Positions 23,449 to 31,939 of a stretch of 64,000 bases of DNA are shown piece after piece (positions within the stretch are counted from its first letter, which is position 1; each line of letters starts with the position of its first letter). The notes below the pieces were generated by a model that made no database searches, was not told the DNA's origin, and saw nothing but the letters and a program-made list of their open reading frames with translations. This DNA comes from JBHJGO01 sp050331715. GTDB lineage: Bacteria > Cyanobacteriota > Cyanobacteriia > Cyanobacteriales > Microcoleaceae. The stretch spans positions 62,001 through 126,000 of the forward strand of contig JBHJGO010000009.1 in the NCBI GenBank assembly GCA_050331715.1, given 5' to 3'. The position numbers and the translations under genes are program-made.

Positions 23449-26259
23449 CTATAAGTTAATCAATCTCGGTAAATTGATTGTAAAGGTTGATCCTTCTCCC
23501 AGGGTGCTTTCAACCTGGATTGTCCCATTCATCATCTCAACTAAGGACTTAGTGATTGCTAATCCTAGACCTGTACCTGCGTGATGACGAGTCAGGGTTT
23601 GATCAACTTGACGGAACGCTTCAAAAATCGTCTCAAAATCATCGTTAGCAATGCCAATCCCTGTATCTTGAACTGCAACTGAGACCTTGTCTGGACTGAT
23701 TTCTGAAGCAACAACCTTTACCATACCCGCTTCGGTGAATTTGATTGCATTGGAAACTAAATTAATCAGGCTTCGCCGTAGGCAGGTTTTGTCGTTAAAA
23801 ATTCTCTTATTGCTTAGATTCTGGATCTCAATCGATAGATTCAATTTCTTAGCATCGGCTAGCGATCGCATTTCTTCAATAGTCAGACGCACCAGCACCT
23901 CCAGGTCAAACTCTTCAGGATTCAACTCAATTCGGCCTGATTCTAATCTAGAGAAGTCGAGAACTTCATTTAGCATTTCCAATAAATTTTGGCTGTTATT
24001 GAAAATTCGCTCAACCATTTCGTGCTGGCGCTCGGTTAATTCCCCATATTTCTGACTCTGGAGCATTTGTGAAAATCCCATGATAGAATTCATCGGCGTT
24101 CGCAGTTCATGGGACATGGTTGCCAAAAATTGAGATTTTAGCTTCGAGGCTTCCTGAAGCTGAAGATTCTGTAATTCTAATTGTTTGCGTTGCTTGGTCA
24201 GTTCGCTGTTTCGGGATTTTAAAACGGCTTCACTTTGTTTGCGTTCAGTAATGTCATTCAGCGCCCCGAATGTACCGATCACTTCTTCTCCATCTTGATT
24301 GAGCTGGGCATAAATTTCCAGCCACCGAAATTCTCCATTCCGGGTCGGACAGCGAAACTCATAGGTGAGGGAGTCCTGCTTGAGTGTGATCAGATTTTGA
24401 AATAGGTCATTCAGGTTTTGCTGATCTCGCTTTGAGTAAACGTAATCCAAAAATGAAGTATTCAAACTATCTTCAAAGGTAAAACCCGTCACCTCTATCC
24501 AGGCCGGACTCAGAAATGTCCAGCGGCCTTGCATATCCGTTTGAAAAATAATTTCTTGGATACTATTGATCACCGCCCGATAAAGGCGATTCACCTTGTT
24601 AAATTTACTTTTTCGCTCATTTAATTCCCGCTCCAATTGCTGATTTAAACTAACAACGGCTACCTCAGCTTGCTTCCGTGCGGTAATATCCCGTGAAATT
24701 GAAATAACTACCTGAGACTCATCTTCAACAGTACCAACAATTTTATTGGTTGTTTCTAGCCAGGTGTAGGAACTGTCTTTGCGTCGAAACCGATAGCTTT
24801 GAGTGTATTGAGTTGGAAGCTGACCTGGCGATTTCTGAAACTGTTCTAGGGCAACTGAGTCTTCGGGATGCAGAAATTCTACGAAATTCCGTCCGACCAA
24901 CTCATCAGGCTTGTAGCCCAAGAGTTGGCGACAGGCCGGAGAAACATAGAGATACACCCCGTCCATAGCTTGGGTAGAGATTAAATCAGATGAATTGTCA
25001 GCAACGAGCTGGTATCGCTCAATGCTTGCTTGCAGTTGCGCCTCAGTATGTTTACGCCGAGTAATATTTAAACTCGTACCAATGATCCGATAGACTCTTC
25101 CCTCCGGATCTCTCAGAGGGTTCAGGTGGGTTAACCACCAACTTTCCACTCCTTGAAAGGGCAGGTATTCTTCGTAATTGATTGAACGAACTTCTTCAAC
25201 ACATTTAGCGTAGTTTGAATGAACCTGTGCCGCCGCCTCTGGAGGAAAGAGATCGGTCAGCGCCTTTTGATAAATTTCCTCTACCGAGATTCCCGTTAAT
25301 CTCTCGCAAGCTGGATTGAATCCCAAATAACGAAACTGAGGCCCCGGTTGAACTTCTACAACAAAGATTGCCAGCTCAACTCCATTGTAAATGCTGCGGA
25401 GAAACTGCTCTCGTTCCTCCAATTGTGCCTGAACCTGCTTGATGTTAGTAATGTCTCGCATTGCAACGACTGCCCCAATTTTTTCTCCTGTCACTGTCCT
25501 GATCGGTTCTCCACTGGCTAAAACCGTTCTCGAAACGCCTTGCTTTGGGGCAATTATGATTTCTATGTCTCTGACGGATTCTCCCTGAAGTGCACGAAAT
25601 AGCGGGATTTCTGACTGATCTAAGGGGGTTTTTCCATCAACGTGATACAGATCATAGTGTTGCGCCCATTCGGTTGCTGGCAGTGGCTCCTGTGGGAGAC
25701 CATGAAAGATTTGGGTGGCCCGGTTAAACAAGGTAAGGACTCCGTTGGCATCGCAGGCGACAATTCCGTCGGAAAGATTCTCCAGCAGGGCATCCAGAAA
25801 CTCATGTTCTTCTTGGCGCTTAGTTTCTACCCACTCGCGATCTACAATCTCCTGGGTAAGCTGGCTGTTGACCTCCTGAACCTGGCTACGAGAAGGCAGC
25901 GTCGAAATCTCTGGAAGCAGCTTAGCAAGGGTAATCGCTGTTGCAAACGAAACTATAGCTGTGATGGCTCGAACCATTCCAGAGGCCCAGTAGTTCGGAT
26001 GCCAAAGCGTCCAGATATCGAATAAATGACCCACCCCACAAAAAACAATAAAAGCTGCAAATAGCAGAAACACTGAATTAAATGGAACGTCAGCCCGCCG
26101 ACGTGTAATCTGAACCAACATAATCGGAATCGAAAGGTATGACAATGCAATAACCACATTGCTAACCAGATGTAACCCCACTAAACCTGGCTTCCACAAA
26201 TAGCACATACCGTGAGGCATGAAGGAAGTTGCCAACAGATTAATATTTACCACAGCCAT
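23449..26259 (-). CDS. Membrane multi-PAS histidine kinase with ethylene-receptor-like N-terminus
   Basis: 936 residues. Residues 20-115 are three membrane helices homologous to the copper/ethylene-binding domain of ETR1: SNVVIALSYLSIPIML, then FAAFIVFCGVGHLFDIWTLW. Copper ligands Cys74 and His78 and Tyr41 align with ETR1 Cys65, His69 and Tyr32, but the position of ETR1 Asp25 is Asn34. Four PAS domains follow (about 150-265, 280-395, 405-525, 560-680), then a DHp with ATMSHELRTPMNSIMGF and an HATPase (NLVSNAIKFTE, DTGIGI, GTGLGLAIT). Signal identity is open: ethylene-like ligand, redox, or PAS-bound cofactors. It heads the minus-strand sensory gene block. Confidence 0.9.
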   Translation of the reverse strand: MAVVNINLLATSFMPHGMCYLWKPGLVGLHLVSNVVIALSYLSIPIMLVQITRRRADVPFNSVFLLFAAFIVFCGVGHLFDIWTLWHPNYWASGMVRAITAIVSFATAITLAKLLPEISTLPSRSQVQEVNSQLTQEIVDREWVETKRQEEHEFLDALLENLSDGIVACDANGVLTLFNRATQIFHGLPQEPLPATEWAQHYDLYHVDGKTPLDQSEIPLFRALQGESVRDIEIIIAPKQGVSRTVLASGEPIRTVTGEKIGAVVAMRDITNIKQVQAQLEEREQFLRSIYNGVELAIFVVEVQPGPQFRYLGFNPACERLTGISVEEIYQKALTDLFPPEAAAQVHSNYAKCVEEVRSINYEEYLPFQGVESWWLTHLNPLRDPEGRVYRIIGTSLNITRRKHTEAQLQASIERYQLVADNSSDLISTQAMDGVYLYVSPACRQLLGYKPDELVGRNFVEFLHPEDSVALEQFQKSPGQLPTQYTQSYRFRRKDSSYTWLETTNKIVGTVEDESQVVISISRDITARKQAEVAVVSLNQQLERELNERKSKFNKVNRLYRAVINSIQEIIFQTDMQGRWTFLSPAWIEVTGFTFEDSLNTSFLDYVYSKRDQQNLNDLFQNLITLKQDSLTYEFRCPTRNGEFRWLEIYAQLNQDGEEVIGTFGALNDITERKQSEAVLKSRNSELTKQRKQLELQNLQLQEASKLKSQFLATMSHELRTPMNSIMGFSQMLQSQKYGELTERQHEMVERIFNNSQNLLEMLNEVLDFSRLESGRIELNPEEFDLEVLVRLTIEEMRSLADAKKLNLSIEIQNLSNKRIFNDKTCLRRSLINLVSNAIKFTEAGMVKVVASEISPDKVSVAVQDTGIGIANDDFETIFEAFRQVDQTLTRHHAGTGLGLAITKSLVEMMNGTIQVESTLGEGSTFTINLPRLINL

Positions 26260-26950
26260 AAAACTAGATAACAGGAAGTACTAACTACTACCGATGACTA
26301 AAAAGTAAGTCGGCAAACAAATATCGAGAAAAGTTAATTACCCAGACTAGCACGTCGATCCGTAAACTGTTCAGACTGATTACCTGCCTTTCTGATAAAC
26401 CTTGGCGTCTCACCAATATCCCCAACCGCTGGTTGACTGAAAAAACATACAAAAACCTCACCATACATGGCTCTCAGCCATATATTTACTACGACCCTAC
26501 AGACTAAGTAGAGCAAGGCTTCCGAGCATATAAGGGCTTGCAACAACTAGGCTCCAGTATATGCCTGCTTTTCATGATAGCTGTAATTCTTGCTCAGAAG
26601 CACTTTCAGAGATTTTTATTCAACTTTTGTCAGTCAATCAGCCCCAACCGTTTCCCTCCCTTGTCAATAGATAGATAGATGTCGCCTGATTGTAAATGCT
26701 ATCTTTGCTTAGCAGTATAAAGGCTCTGTCTAAAGATAGAGTTGTTGATATGAGCAAAGATTCAAGCAATTTCAGAAGGATTTTGCTATGATTTTGGCAA
26801 AACTAACTTGGTGATGGAATTCATTCCTCTGTCAAAGGTTTACCTCATCAAGCTAAGAAGTTTTTTGTTTATCTATCTTCCGATAGAAGAGTGGCTTCAT
26901 TGCTGCTTGATAGATTGTGGTAATATCAAAAATTCTCTATCTCGTGTCTA
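26260..26950. other. Regulatory intergenic region between divergent kinase and NarL-type regulator
   Basis: 691 bp. Contains three GATAGA-type elements ahead of the regulator: AATAGATAGATAGATG at 26666-26681, TCTGTC-TAAA-GATAGA at 26725-26740 (11 of 12 positions), and the perfect copy at 26872-26887. A minus open frame (26334-26546) has no ribosome site or recognisable product. No RNA gene is identified. Confidence 0.6.
26872..26887 (+). promoter_or_regulatory. Perfect TCTATC-N4-GATAGA operator, NarL-type regulator gene
   Basis: TCTATC-TTCC-GATAGA, a perfect 6-4-6 palindrome, ends 64 nt before ATG 26951. TGATAGATT begins 20 nt further and may hold the -10. Its position suggests autoregulation. 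Confidence 0.65.
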
Positions 26951-27673
26951 ATGAACAAGATTCGCGTCGTTCTAGTCGAAGATCATAATCTAACTCGAAT
27001 TGGGCTTTGCACCGCTTTAAAGCAGTTTGACATGGTTGAAGTAGTTGGAGACGCGGCCAATGCTCGTCAGGGTCTTGAGGTTTTGCAGGAAGCTCAGCCT
27101 GATGTTGCTCTAGTTGATATTGGTCTGCCGGATATGGACGGTATCGAGTTAGTACAGAGATACAAGCAGTCCCAAGTCGAAGCCGGTGCAGAGCCTCCGA
27201 GAGTACTAATGCTGACGATGCACGATGATGAGGATGCGGTATTGTCTGCCTTTGCTGCTGGAGCCGATTCCTATAGCCTCAAAGACGTCAGCATGGAGAA
27301 TCTGGTACAAGCAATTCAACTGACCCACGCTGGGGATGCCTGGATTGATCCAGCGATCGCCCGCATCGTTCTACAGCAGGCCCGTCAAGACGAAAAGAGG
27401 TCTGGTGAAGTAGCCAACAGCACAGCTACTACTACTATTGAAGCTCTAGATCCTCAAGCGCAGCAGATCATGGAAGCCGATCCATTGACGGAGCGGGAGT
27501 TGGAGGTGTTGGAACTGATTGTTGGTGGCTGTAGTAATGCAGATATTGCTGAGAAGCTCTACATCACAGTCGGAACGGTCAAAACTCACGTTCGTAGCAT
27601 TCTGAATAAGCTTTGCGTTGATGATCGAACCCAGGCAGCCGTTCGAGCTTTGCGGTCTGGATTAGTGGGATAG
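26951..27673 (+). CDS. NarL/FixJ-family response regulator (REC + LuxR HTH)
   Basis: 240 residues. Receiver 4-125 with EDH (10-12), Asp56 in VALVDIGLPDMDG, and Lys111 in YSLKDVS. A linker of about 45 residues follows. The LuxR-type helix-turn-helix (175-238) reads LTERELEVLELIVGGCSNAD, then IAEKLYITVGTVKTHVRSI. It is a DNA-binding transcription factor activated by phosphorylation; members bind palindromes as dimers. Transcribed alone and divergent from the sensory kinase block. A perfect TCTATC-N4-GATAGA site in front of its own gene, plus similar sites before stress genes nearby, make it the best local candidate for the factor that reads that motif (inference). A small hairpin CCTCTA-AC-TAGAGG follows at 27744. 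Confidence 0.94.
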   Translation: MNKIRVVLVEDHNLTRIGLCTALKQFDMVEVVGDAANARQGLEVLQEAQPDVALVDIGLPDMDGIELVQRYKQSQVEAGAEPPRVLMLTMHDDEDAVLSAFAAGADSYSLKDVSMENLVQAIQLTHAGDAWIDPAIARIVLQQARQDEKRSGEVANSTATTTIEALDPQAQQIMEADPLTERELEVLELIVGGCSNADIAEKLYITVGTVKTHVRSILNKLCVDDRTQAAVRALRSGLVG

Positions 27674-27858
27674 GAGACCAGAGCATTGATGATCTCTCCG
27701 TTCATCCAGATCTTGGGAAATTCTAAGGCTATTCTTTTCAAAACCTCTAACTAGAGGGTGAGGAAGGCTGCTCTTTTTCTTGCTTCACTGGTAGTAGGCG
27801 ATAGTAATAACGTTTTATTTAGCGAATAGAGCTACGTTTTAGTGAGTCAAAGGAAATT

Positions 27859-28386
27859 ATGTTAATCCAGGAGAGAACAACCCTAGAGCAGAAGAAGCAA
27901 TATGTAATCGGAAAGATTGCCCAGAGGGAAATCAAAATGCCAAGTGGAACGGCACTTTTAGTTCCAGGCCAATTGATTACTTCTGCTCACGCTTCAGTCG
28001 CTGAAAAGCTTGGTCTTCTCAGCCACCTCTACAGCTCAGCCGATAGCTGGTCACTGGATCATGTTTCTGTCAGTAAGCGGCAGAAAGCCAGCGACATTGT
28101 TTCATTCGTGTTGGATTCTGGTGATAGTCAGAGTAGTTTTGAGCCGAGAGGCGGTGTGTGGGAACAGATCGTTCGGAGGGCTGCCAGCGTTTGCAATTGC
28201 AGTCCGGAAGCCTGGGAAGAGCAACAGATTAAGAATGCTTTGGGCTATCCGGTGGTAAGGACGATTCTTGATGATCAAGGCTATCCGATCCTGAGGACAG
28301 GCGATTTAGTCACTTATTTCGCTGTGAAGCAAGCAAAGAAGGCTGACGTTCTAGATGCTTTGCTGAATGCTGTTTACTGGGGATAG
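27859..28386 (+). CDS. Unknown soluble protein (175 aa)
   Basis: I do not recognise the family. The protein opens with a helical segment (MLIQERTTLEQKKQYVIGKI), has a strand-rich part MPSGTALLVPGQLITSAHAS resembling a small beta-barrel (PRC-like), and ends with two related stretches, LGYPVVRTILDDQ and GYPILRTGDLVTYFAVKQA, that look like an internal repeat, then KADVLDALLNAVYWG. There is no signal peptide or membrane segment. It lies 185 nt behind the NarL-type regulator and 185 nt in front of the NblA-like gene, all on the plus strand, so it may belong to the same response. Confidence 0.75.
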   Translation: MLIQERTTLEQKKQYVIGKIAQREIKMPSGTALLVPGQLITSAHASVAEKLGLLSHLYSSADSWSLDHVSVSKRQKASDIVSFVLDSGDSQSSFEPRGGVWEQIVRRAASVCNCSPEAWEEQQIKNALGYPVVRTILDDQGYPILRTGDLVTYFAVKQAKKADVLDALLNAVYWG

Positions 28387-28431
28387 AATCCAACTAGCTT
28401 TTACCACTGAAGGGTGAGATTTTTGGGAATT

Positions 28432-28461
28432 GTTACATTTCTTGATAAATTTCGTTATAGT
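28432..28461 (+). promoter_or_regulatory. nblA promoter with HLR1-like (RpaB) site and -10 box
   Basis: GTTACATT (28432-28439), two bases, then TTGATAAA (28442-28449): the first half fits the HLR1 consensus exactly and the second in 6 of 8 positions. TATAGT (28456-28461) is a good -10 element 6 nt later, so the site covers the -35 region, as expected for repression by RpaB. Confidence 0.55.
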
Positions 28462-28570
28462 TTAGAGAAAGCTGATAAAAAGGTTCACAGTTTTTGAGCT
28501 TTCCGAGCTTTTAAACTGGATCTACAATTTCAGCTCTAGCGTGAGATATCAGCCGAACAGAGGGAAAAGC

Positions 28571-28783
28571 ATGAGTCAGGATAAAGGTAAAGGATTGTCT
28601 TTAGAACAACAGTTTGAGCTGCGTGCATTTGAGCAGAAAGTTCAAAGCATTGATGAGAGAGGTGCAAAGCAATTGTTGGTGGCTTTGTATAAAAGTAAGA
28701 TGATTCAGGGAAATATTCTACAGGGCATTATTAAGGATGCTTGGGGTATAGATGAAGGTCTTCAAGGAGTATTGGAGGCTTAG
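28571..28783 (+). CDS. nblA: NblA-family phycobilisome degradation protein (70 aa)
   Basis: ATG 28571 is preferred over an upstream frame because GAGGG stands 8 nt before it. The 70 residues fit NblA: LSLEQQFELRAFEQKVQ, then the LVALYKSKMIQGNILQG segment and KDAWGI in place of the usual LKxxWGL. Family role: a small helical dimer that binds phycobiliproteins and recruits Clp protease to dismantle phycobilisomes under nutrient or light stress. It is somewhat divergent (extra DKGKG start and a C-terminal DEGLQGVLEA tail), so a paralogue with a specialised trigger is possible. Its promoter carries an HLR1-like site. Confidence 0.82.
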   Translation: MSQDKGKGLSLEQQFELRAFEQKVQSIDERGAKQLLVALYKSKMIQGNILQGIIKDAWGIDEGLQGVLEA

Positions 28784-28846
28784 TTGAGCCTTTCCAGCGA
28801 GTCAAATTTTGTAGCTTAAGTTTATTGAATGTGGAGGATTTAAATC

Positions 28847-29203
28847 ATGAGCCAGTTGAATCAAATCCAACAGCGGATTGTTCGATTTTTCGTCTTTTCA
28901 GTTTGTGTTGGTGCAATGTGGTTGAGTAGTGCAGTATATTTGCCTGTGCAAGCGGCAAATTCTGTACCTGCTGACCAGAAGAAAGATATAGCAGTGGAGC
29001 GTTTGGCTGCGGTGATCGAGTGTTTGCCAAAGCAGCTGAGCGAGCCTGATCTAGGACGAGCATTTCAAGAGATGGGTAATGACTACCTAGAACGAGCTTT
29101 TCAATTGAAGGATGATCCAAGAGTGAGCGACGCAGAAGATGAGTTTAATCGCTGTCTCCAGCGTAAAGGGTATGAACTTCGTGCCAATCAGAATGTCAAA
29201 TAA
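28847..29203 (+). CDS. Exported small protein (118 aa), unknown function
   Basis: ATG 28847 has GGAGG nearby. A signal peptide (about 1-35: FFVFSVCVGAMWLSSAVYLPVQAANS) is followed by about 80 soluble residues with two cysteines (VIECLPKQLS and FNRCLQRKGYELR) that could form a disulfide in the periplasm or lumen. Helices dominate (LGRAFQEMGNDYLERAFQLK). It starts 63 nt after the NblA-like gene and is probably cotranscribed with it. No known family. Confidence 0.78.
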   Translation: MSQLNQIQQRIVRFFVFSVCVGAMWLSSAVYLPVQAANSVPADQKKDIAVERLAAVIECLPKQLSEPDLGRAFQEMGNDYLERAFQLKDDPRVSDAEDEFNRCLQRKGYELRANQNVK

Positions 29204-29325
29204 GTTCACAAAGCTGAATCTTGTCTCTTGGTCAATACTCTCACACTAAGTTTTTCAAGAGCAAAATCGGTAAGCAGTATCCCTCGGTTCAGACACTGGA
29301 GTTAATCGAGGGATATTTTGATGGC

Positions 29326-29421
29326 CATAGCAGTCACAAATGATTTGTGAAAAGGGGTTTAGGGAAGTCGTCCCCAAACCCCTCCATAGTACTTTTCATG
29401 ATTGATTTAGGATTGCCATAG
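29326..29421. repeat. Dispersed hairpin repeat, copy 3 of 5
   Basis: Left end CATAGCAGTCACAAATGATT, right end TCATGATTGATTTAGGATTG then CCATAG; the arms match at about 19 of 29 positions when paired. The inner stem GGGGTTT / AAACCCC is perfect. This is the most regular copy. Confidence 0.85.
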
Positions 29422-29467
29422 TCTTACTAAAACTACTTTTTAAGTACGCCTGAAAAGGCTATAAAAA

Positions 29468-29483
29468 TCTATCATTCGATATA
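29468..29483 (+). promoter_or_regulatory. TCTATC-N4-GATAGA-type operator, HAD gene
   Basis: TCTATC-ATTC-GATATA (11 of 12), ending 63 nt before ATG 29546; GGATAC lies 21 nt further as possible -10. Confidence 0.55.
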
Positions 29484-29545
29484 TGATTGGTAGTCATTGA
29501 ATCCGGATACTAGTGTTTGGTGTTCTAACCTATATTGAGATACCC

Positions 29546-30406
29546 ATGAAGAGTGCTACTCAACCCCTTTCAAATCGTATTGCTATTGCTTTTGACTTCG
29601 ATGATACGCTAGTTCCTGATACCTATGATGCCCTAATTGAGCATCTAGGTCATGACTCCCAAGTGTTTCGCAAGGAACGTTACTATCCACTTAAAGATGC
29701 TGGATGGGACGGAATTCCGGCTCGGTTTTATACTTTGATTCAAGCCTCCCGTCAGCGCTCCCAAAAGATTACAAAAGATTTCTTGGCTGATTTTGGTCGG
29801 CAGGTTACTCCTTTCCCAGGTGTATCAGAAATGTTTGATCGTTTGCGGCAGTCTGCCCACACCATTGATGCCGAGATTGAGATTGAATTTTACTTGATCA
29901 CTAGCGGTTTCGTTGAAATTGCCCAGAACAACGCTATTGCTAAACATTTCAAAGCGATGTGGGGGTGTGAATTTCACTATAATGATCAGGGAGAAGTCGA
30001 TTTTTTAAAGCGATCGCTGAGTCACCCTGAGAAGACTCGCTACCTGTTATTTTTGTCTCGAGGAGTTGACAAGCACTCTGAGGATGATTTGGAATTTGTG
30101 TATGAAGACGTTCCTGAAGAAAAACTTAGGATTCCATTACAACAAATTATCTATGTCGGTGATGGTACCTCTGATTTACCTTGCTTTGCTCTCTTGAATC
30201 AGAGGGGTGGAACAGCGATTGCGGTTTATAAAGAAGGTACAGCCCAGGACTGGACACAGCAATATAATATTTCCAGAAGTCAAAAAGTTGCCAACTTAGC
30301 ACCCGCCGACTATTCAAAAGATTCTGAACTCATGCAATCACTTACTCTAGCAGTAGAAAGTATTTGTAAGCGAATCGTACTTCATAAAATGGGTCGAAAT
30401 GAGTGA
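29546..30406 (+). CDS. HAD-superfamily hydrolase (phosphatase-like)
   Basis: 286 residues from ATG 29546; a GTG eleven codons earlier is less likely. HAD motifs are all present: nucleophile loop FDFDDTLVPDTYDAL (about 15-29), motif II in FYLITSGFVEIA, the conserved lysine around KRSLSHPEKTRYL, and motif III/IV VGDGTSDLPCFALLNQRGG. The cap between motifs I and II is helical (C1 type). The substrate is unknown; the tail (MQSLTLAVESICKRIVLHK) is helical. It is preceded by the stress palindrome at the usual distance. Confidence 0.85.
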   Translation: MKSATQPLSNRIAIAFDFDDTLVPDTYDALIEHLGHDSQVFRKERYYPLKDAGWDGIPARFYTLIQASRQRSQKITKDFLADFGRQVTPFPGVSEMFDRLRQSAHTIDAEIEIEFYLITSGFVEIAQNNAIAKHFKAMWGCEFHYNDQGEVDFLKRSLSHPEKTRYLLFLSRGVDKHSEDDLEFVYEDVPEEKLRIPLQQIIYVGDGTSDLPCFALLNQRGGTAIAVYKEGTAQDWTQQYNISRSQKVANLAPADYSKDSELMQSLTLAVESICKRIVLHKMGRNE

Positions 30407-30457
30407 TCACTCATCTGTCCATCGGTAGTATCTGTATCAAATCTACCTACATAAAAG

Positions 30458-30839
30458 GTTTACTTAATCACCACCCATACCTGCGTCCAGGCATTTCTAG
30501 CGATCATCTTGCAAAGCATGGACAGTTAGACCAATGACGACTGTTCACCTCTGATCTCCTTCTTGCTGACGCAGCTTTTTTGTAGCTTCGTAGTCATCTA
30601 GAACTAGTATCTGAGCCATTAGTGCTACGCTGTAATCCTGCTCGGCTATCCGGTCGAGAAACTCTTGCCCATTCTCTACGAGGGGTTGATCCATCTATCT
30701 GGGTAAACGGCTGAGACAGATTGCTTAAATTGTTTGGTTCGATGCCAATCACTGTATCCTGGACACTAAAGTAAAGTAGAACAGAACCATTGACTGATGG
30801 TTGATCTTCACAGGCAAGAGCAACTGTTATGACCTGAAC
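30458..30839 (-). pseudogene. Decayed hybrid histidine kinase (HATPase + REC remnants)
   Basis: From 30839 downward one frame gives the end of a kinase ATPase domain: LLYFSVQDTVIGIEPNNL, then SQPFTQIDGSTPRR (compare FSVRDTGIGI...FQPFTQIDSSTTRR). From 30679, one base out of frame, a receiver domain follows: VENGQEFLDRIAEQDYSVALM and DDYEATKKLRQQEGDQR, then TGA (30547-30545), TVVIGLTVHALQDDR, TAG (30499-30497), KCLDAGMGGD, TAA (30466-30464). The receiver frame is thus kept through three nonsense codons. The G-box of the ATPase domain and the start of the receiver are deleted at the junction. No functional product is possible. Confidence 0.85.
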
Positions 30840-30840
30840 G

Positions 30841-31095
30841 CTAAAGATCAGATTGTGTGTCGGGAGCGATTTCAATTCCTCTTGAGGTCTTTACCGTATG
30901 CTGATCGGTAATCAAATCTTCTAACTGCTCAATATGAACTCCCATATTCTGACAAGCTTGCTGTAGATTCTCCCAGAACTGATCAACATCCTGACCATAG
31001 CCAGATTGCTCTGCTGCAACTTCTAGACCTGACTTTGCACTGGCTTTGGCACAGTCTACCAGCTCTACTCCTTTCAAGGGTGAATTTTCCGGCAT
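30841..31095 (-). CDS. Small hypothetical protein (84 aa)
   Basis: MPENSPLKGVELVDCAKASA starts an acidic, helical, soluble protein (EVAAEQSGYGQDVDQFWENL, then CQNMGVHIEQLEDLI). It has two cysteines, no membrane segment and no known domain. GAGGAAGAG precedes the ATG. The stop lies right at the edge of the decayed kinase, so the last residues may be altered by that rearrangement. Upstream, TCTATC with an imperfect partner (31131-31147) is only 36 nt away, closer than at other genes. Function unknown. Confidence 0.65.
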   Translation of the reverse strand: MPENSPLKGVELVDCAKASAKSGLEVAAEQSGYGQDVDQFWENLQQACQNMGVHIEQLEDLITDQHTVKTSRGIEIAPDTQSDL

Positions 31096-31290
31096 TCTAT
31101 CTCTTCCTCTAATGACAACGTGTTTATTGGCTATTCTTAAAGATAGAGCATTTACTTAAAAAAGCGCACAAAAAAAGTGCATAAGCTTGCTCTCTGCACC
31201 TGCTATAGCCTTTCCAGATTTAGTGAAATGGAAGATTAATGTCACTATTATCGTGACTACCCTACTTAATACTCAACGTTACAGTGCCCA

Positions 31291-31548
31291 CTAGAGCTGG
31301 GCGGAGTCTGGATCAAGCTGCCAGCGATGCTCATCTCGCTCTTCAAGGGTTCCCTTGACATCGAGCGGAACCTCATCGGGAATTTCTACACCTGCCTGAT
31401 CTGCAATATGCTCCGTATCGTTGAGGCCCAAGCCATGCTCTTCGGCAGTTGGCTGATCCACTATGGGCTGAGTTTGAGCAACCTTTTGCTCTACTAGATC
31501 ATCCATCGGTGGGGCTGGATTGGATGACAGCTCGTTATTACTAGTCAT
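31291..31548 (-). CDS. DUF6335-like small acidic protein (85 aa)
   Basis: ATG 31548 is preferred to a TTG five codons earlier. The protein is proline- and acid-rich at the start (MTSNNELSSNPAPPMDDLVE) and ends with DVKGTLEERDEHRWQLDPDS, which resembles the RDxHRWELDPxS signature I associate with cyanobacterial DUF6335 proteins. No membrane segment is present. It lies 109 nt behind the second CsbD gene in the same direction and probably shares its transcript, placing it among the stress proteins. Confidence 0.7.
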   Translation of the reverse strand: MTSNNELSSNPAPPMDDLVEQKVAQTQPIVDQPTAEEHGLGLNDTEHIADQAGVEIPDEVPLDVKGTLEERDEHRWQLDPDSAQL

Positions 31549-31657
31549 ACTTTCTTGTATCAAACTTTCAAAATTACAATCAAAAAAATTAGGGAAAGAT
31601 CTGGAGCGAAATCAGCCCTCAGATCTTCCAACCCTTAAACATTGTGTGAGCTATCGA

Positions 31658-31840
31658 TTAATCAATCGCCTTCTTCGCCTGATCTTTAACATTTTCTACA
31701 CTATGCTCAACTTGAGCTTCTGTCTGCTTTGCCTGACCCTCAGCCTTATCCTTCGGATCACCAGTAACTTCGCCCATTGCTTCTTGAGCTTTACCCTCGA
31801 TATTCTTAGCAGTTGCCTTAGCCTTATCTTCAATACTCAT
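31658..31840 (-). CDS. CsbD-family stress protein (60 aa), second copy
   Basis: MSIEDKAKATAKNIEGKAQE continues with AMGEVTGDPKDKAEGQAKQ, about 70 percent identical to the copy at 14157 by eye. Hydrophilic, helical, rich in Lys and Glu. The duplication, together with similar upstream palindromes, suggests one stress regulon. Upstream on the minus strand a half-conserved site (31940-31955) is followed after 23 nt by TAATAT, a good -10, giving a longer leader of about 70 nt. The DUF6335-like gene follows. Confidence 0.92.
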   Translation of the reverse strand: MSIEDKAKATAKNIEGKAQEAMGEVTGDPKDKAEGQAKQTEAQVEHSVENVKDQAKKAID

Positions 31841-31939
31841 GATTTAATTGCTCCTTGTCGTTGAATAGTTGATGAACCTTAACCTTTTCTAGGTTTCAGT
31901 TGTTAACAATATATTAGTTGTTTTCTTTCCTATTACTCT

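Noticed and set aside
26334..26546. 70-codon minus frame upstream of the ethylene-receptor-like kinase
   Set aside because: No ribosome site, cysteine-rich improbable composition, located in the regulatory region.
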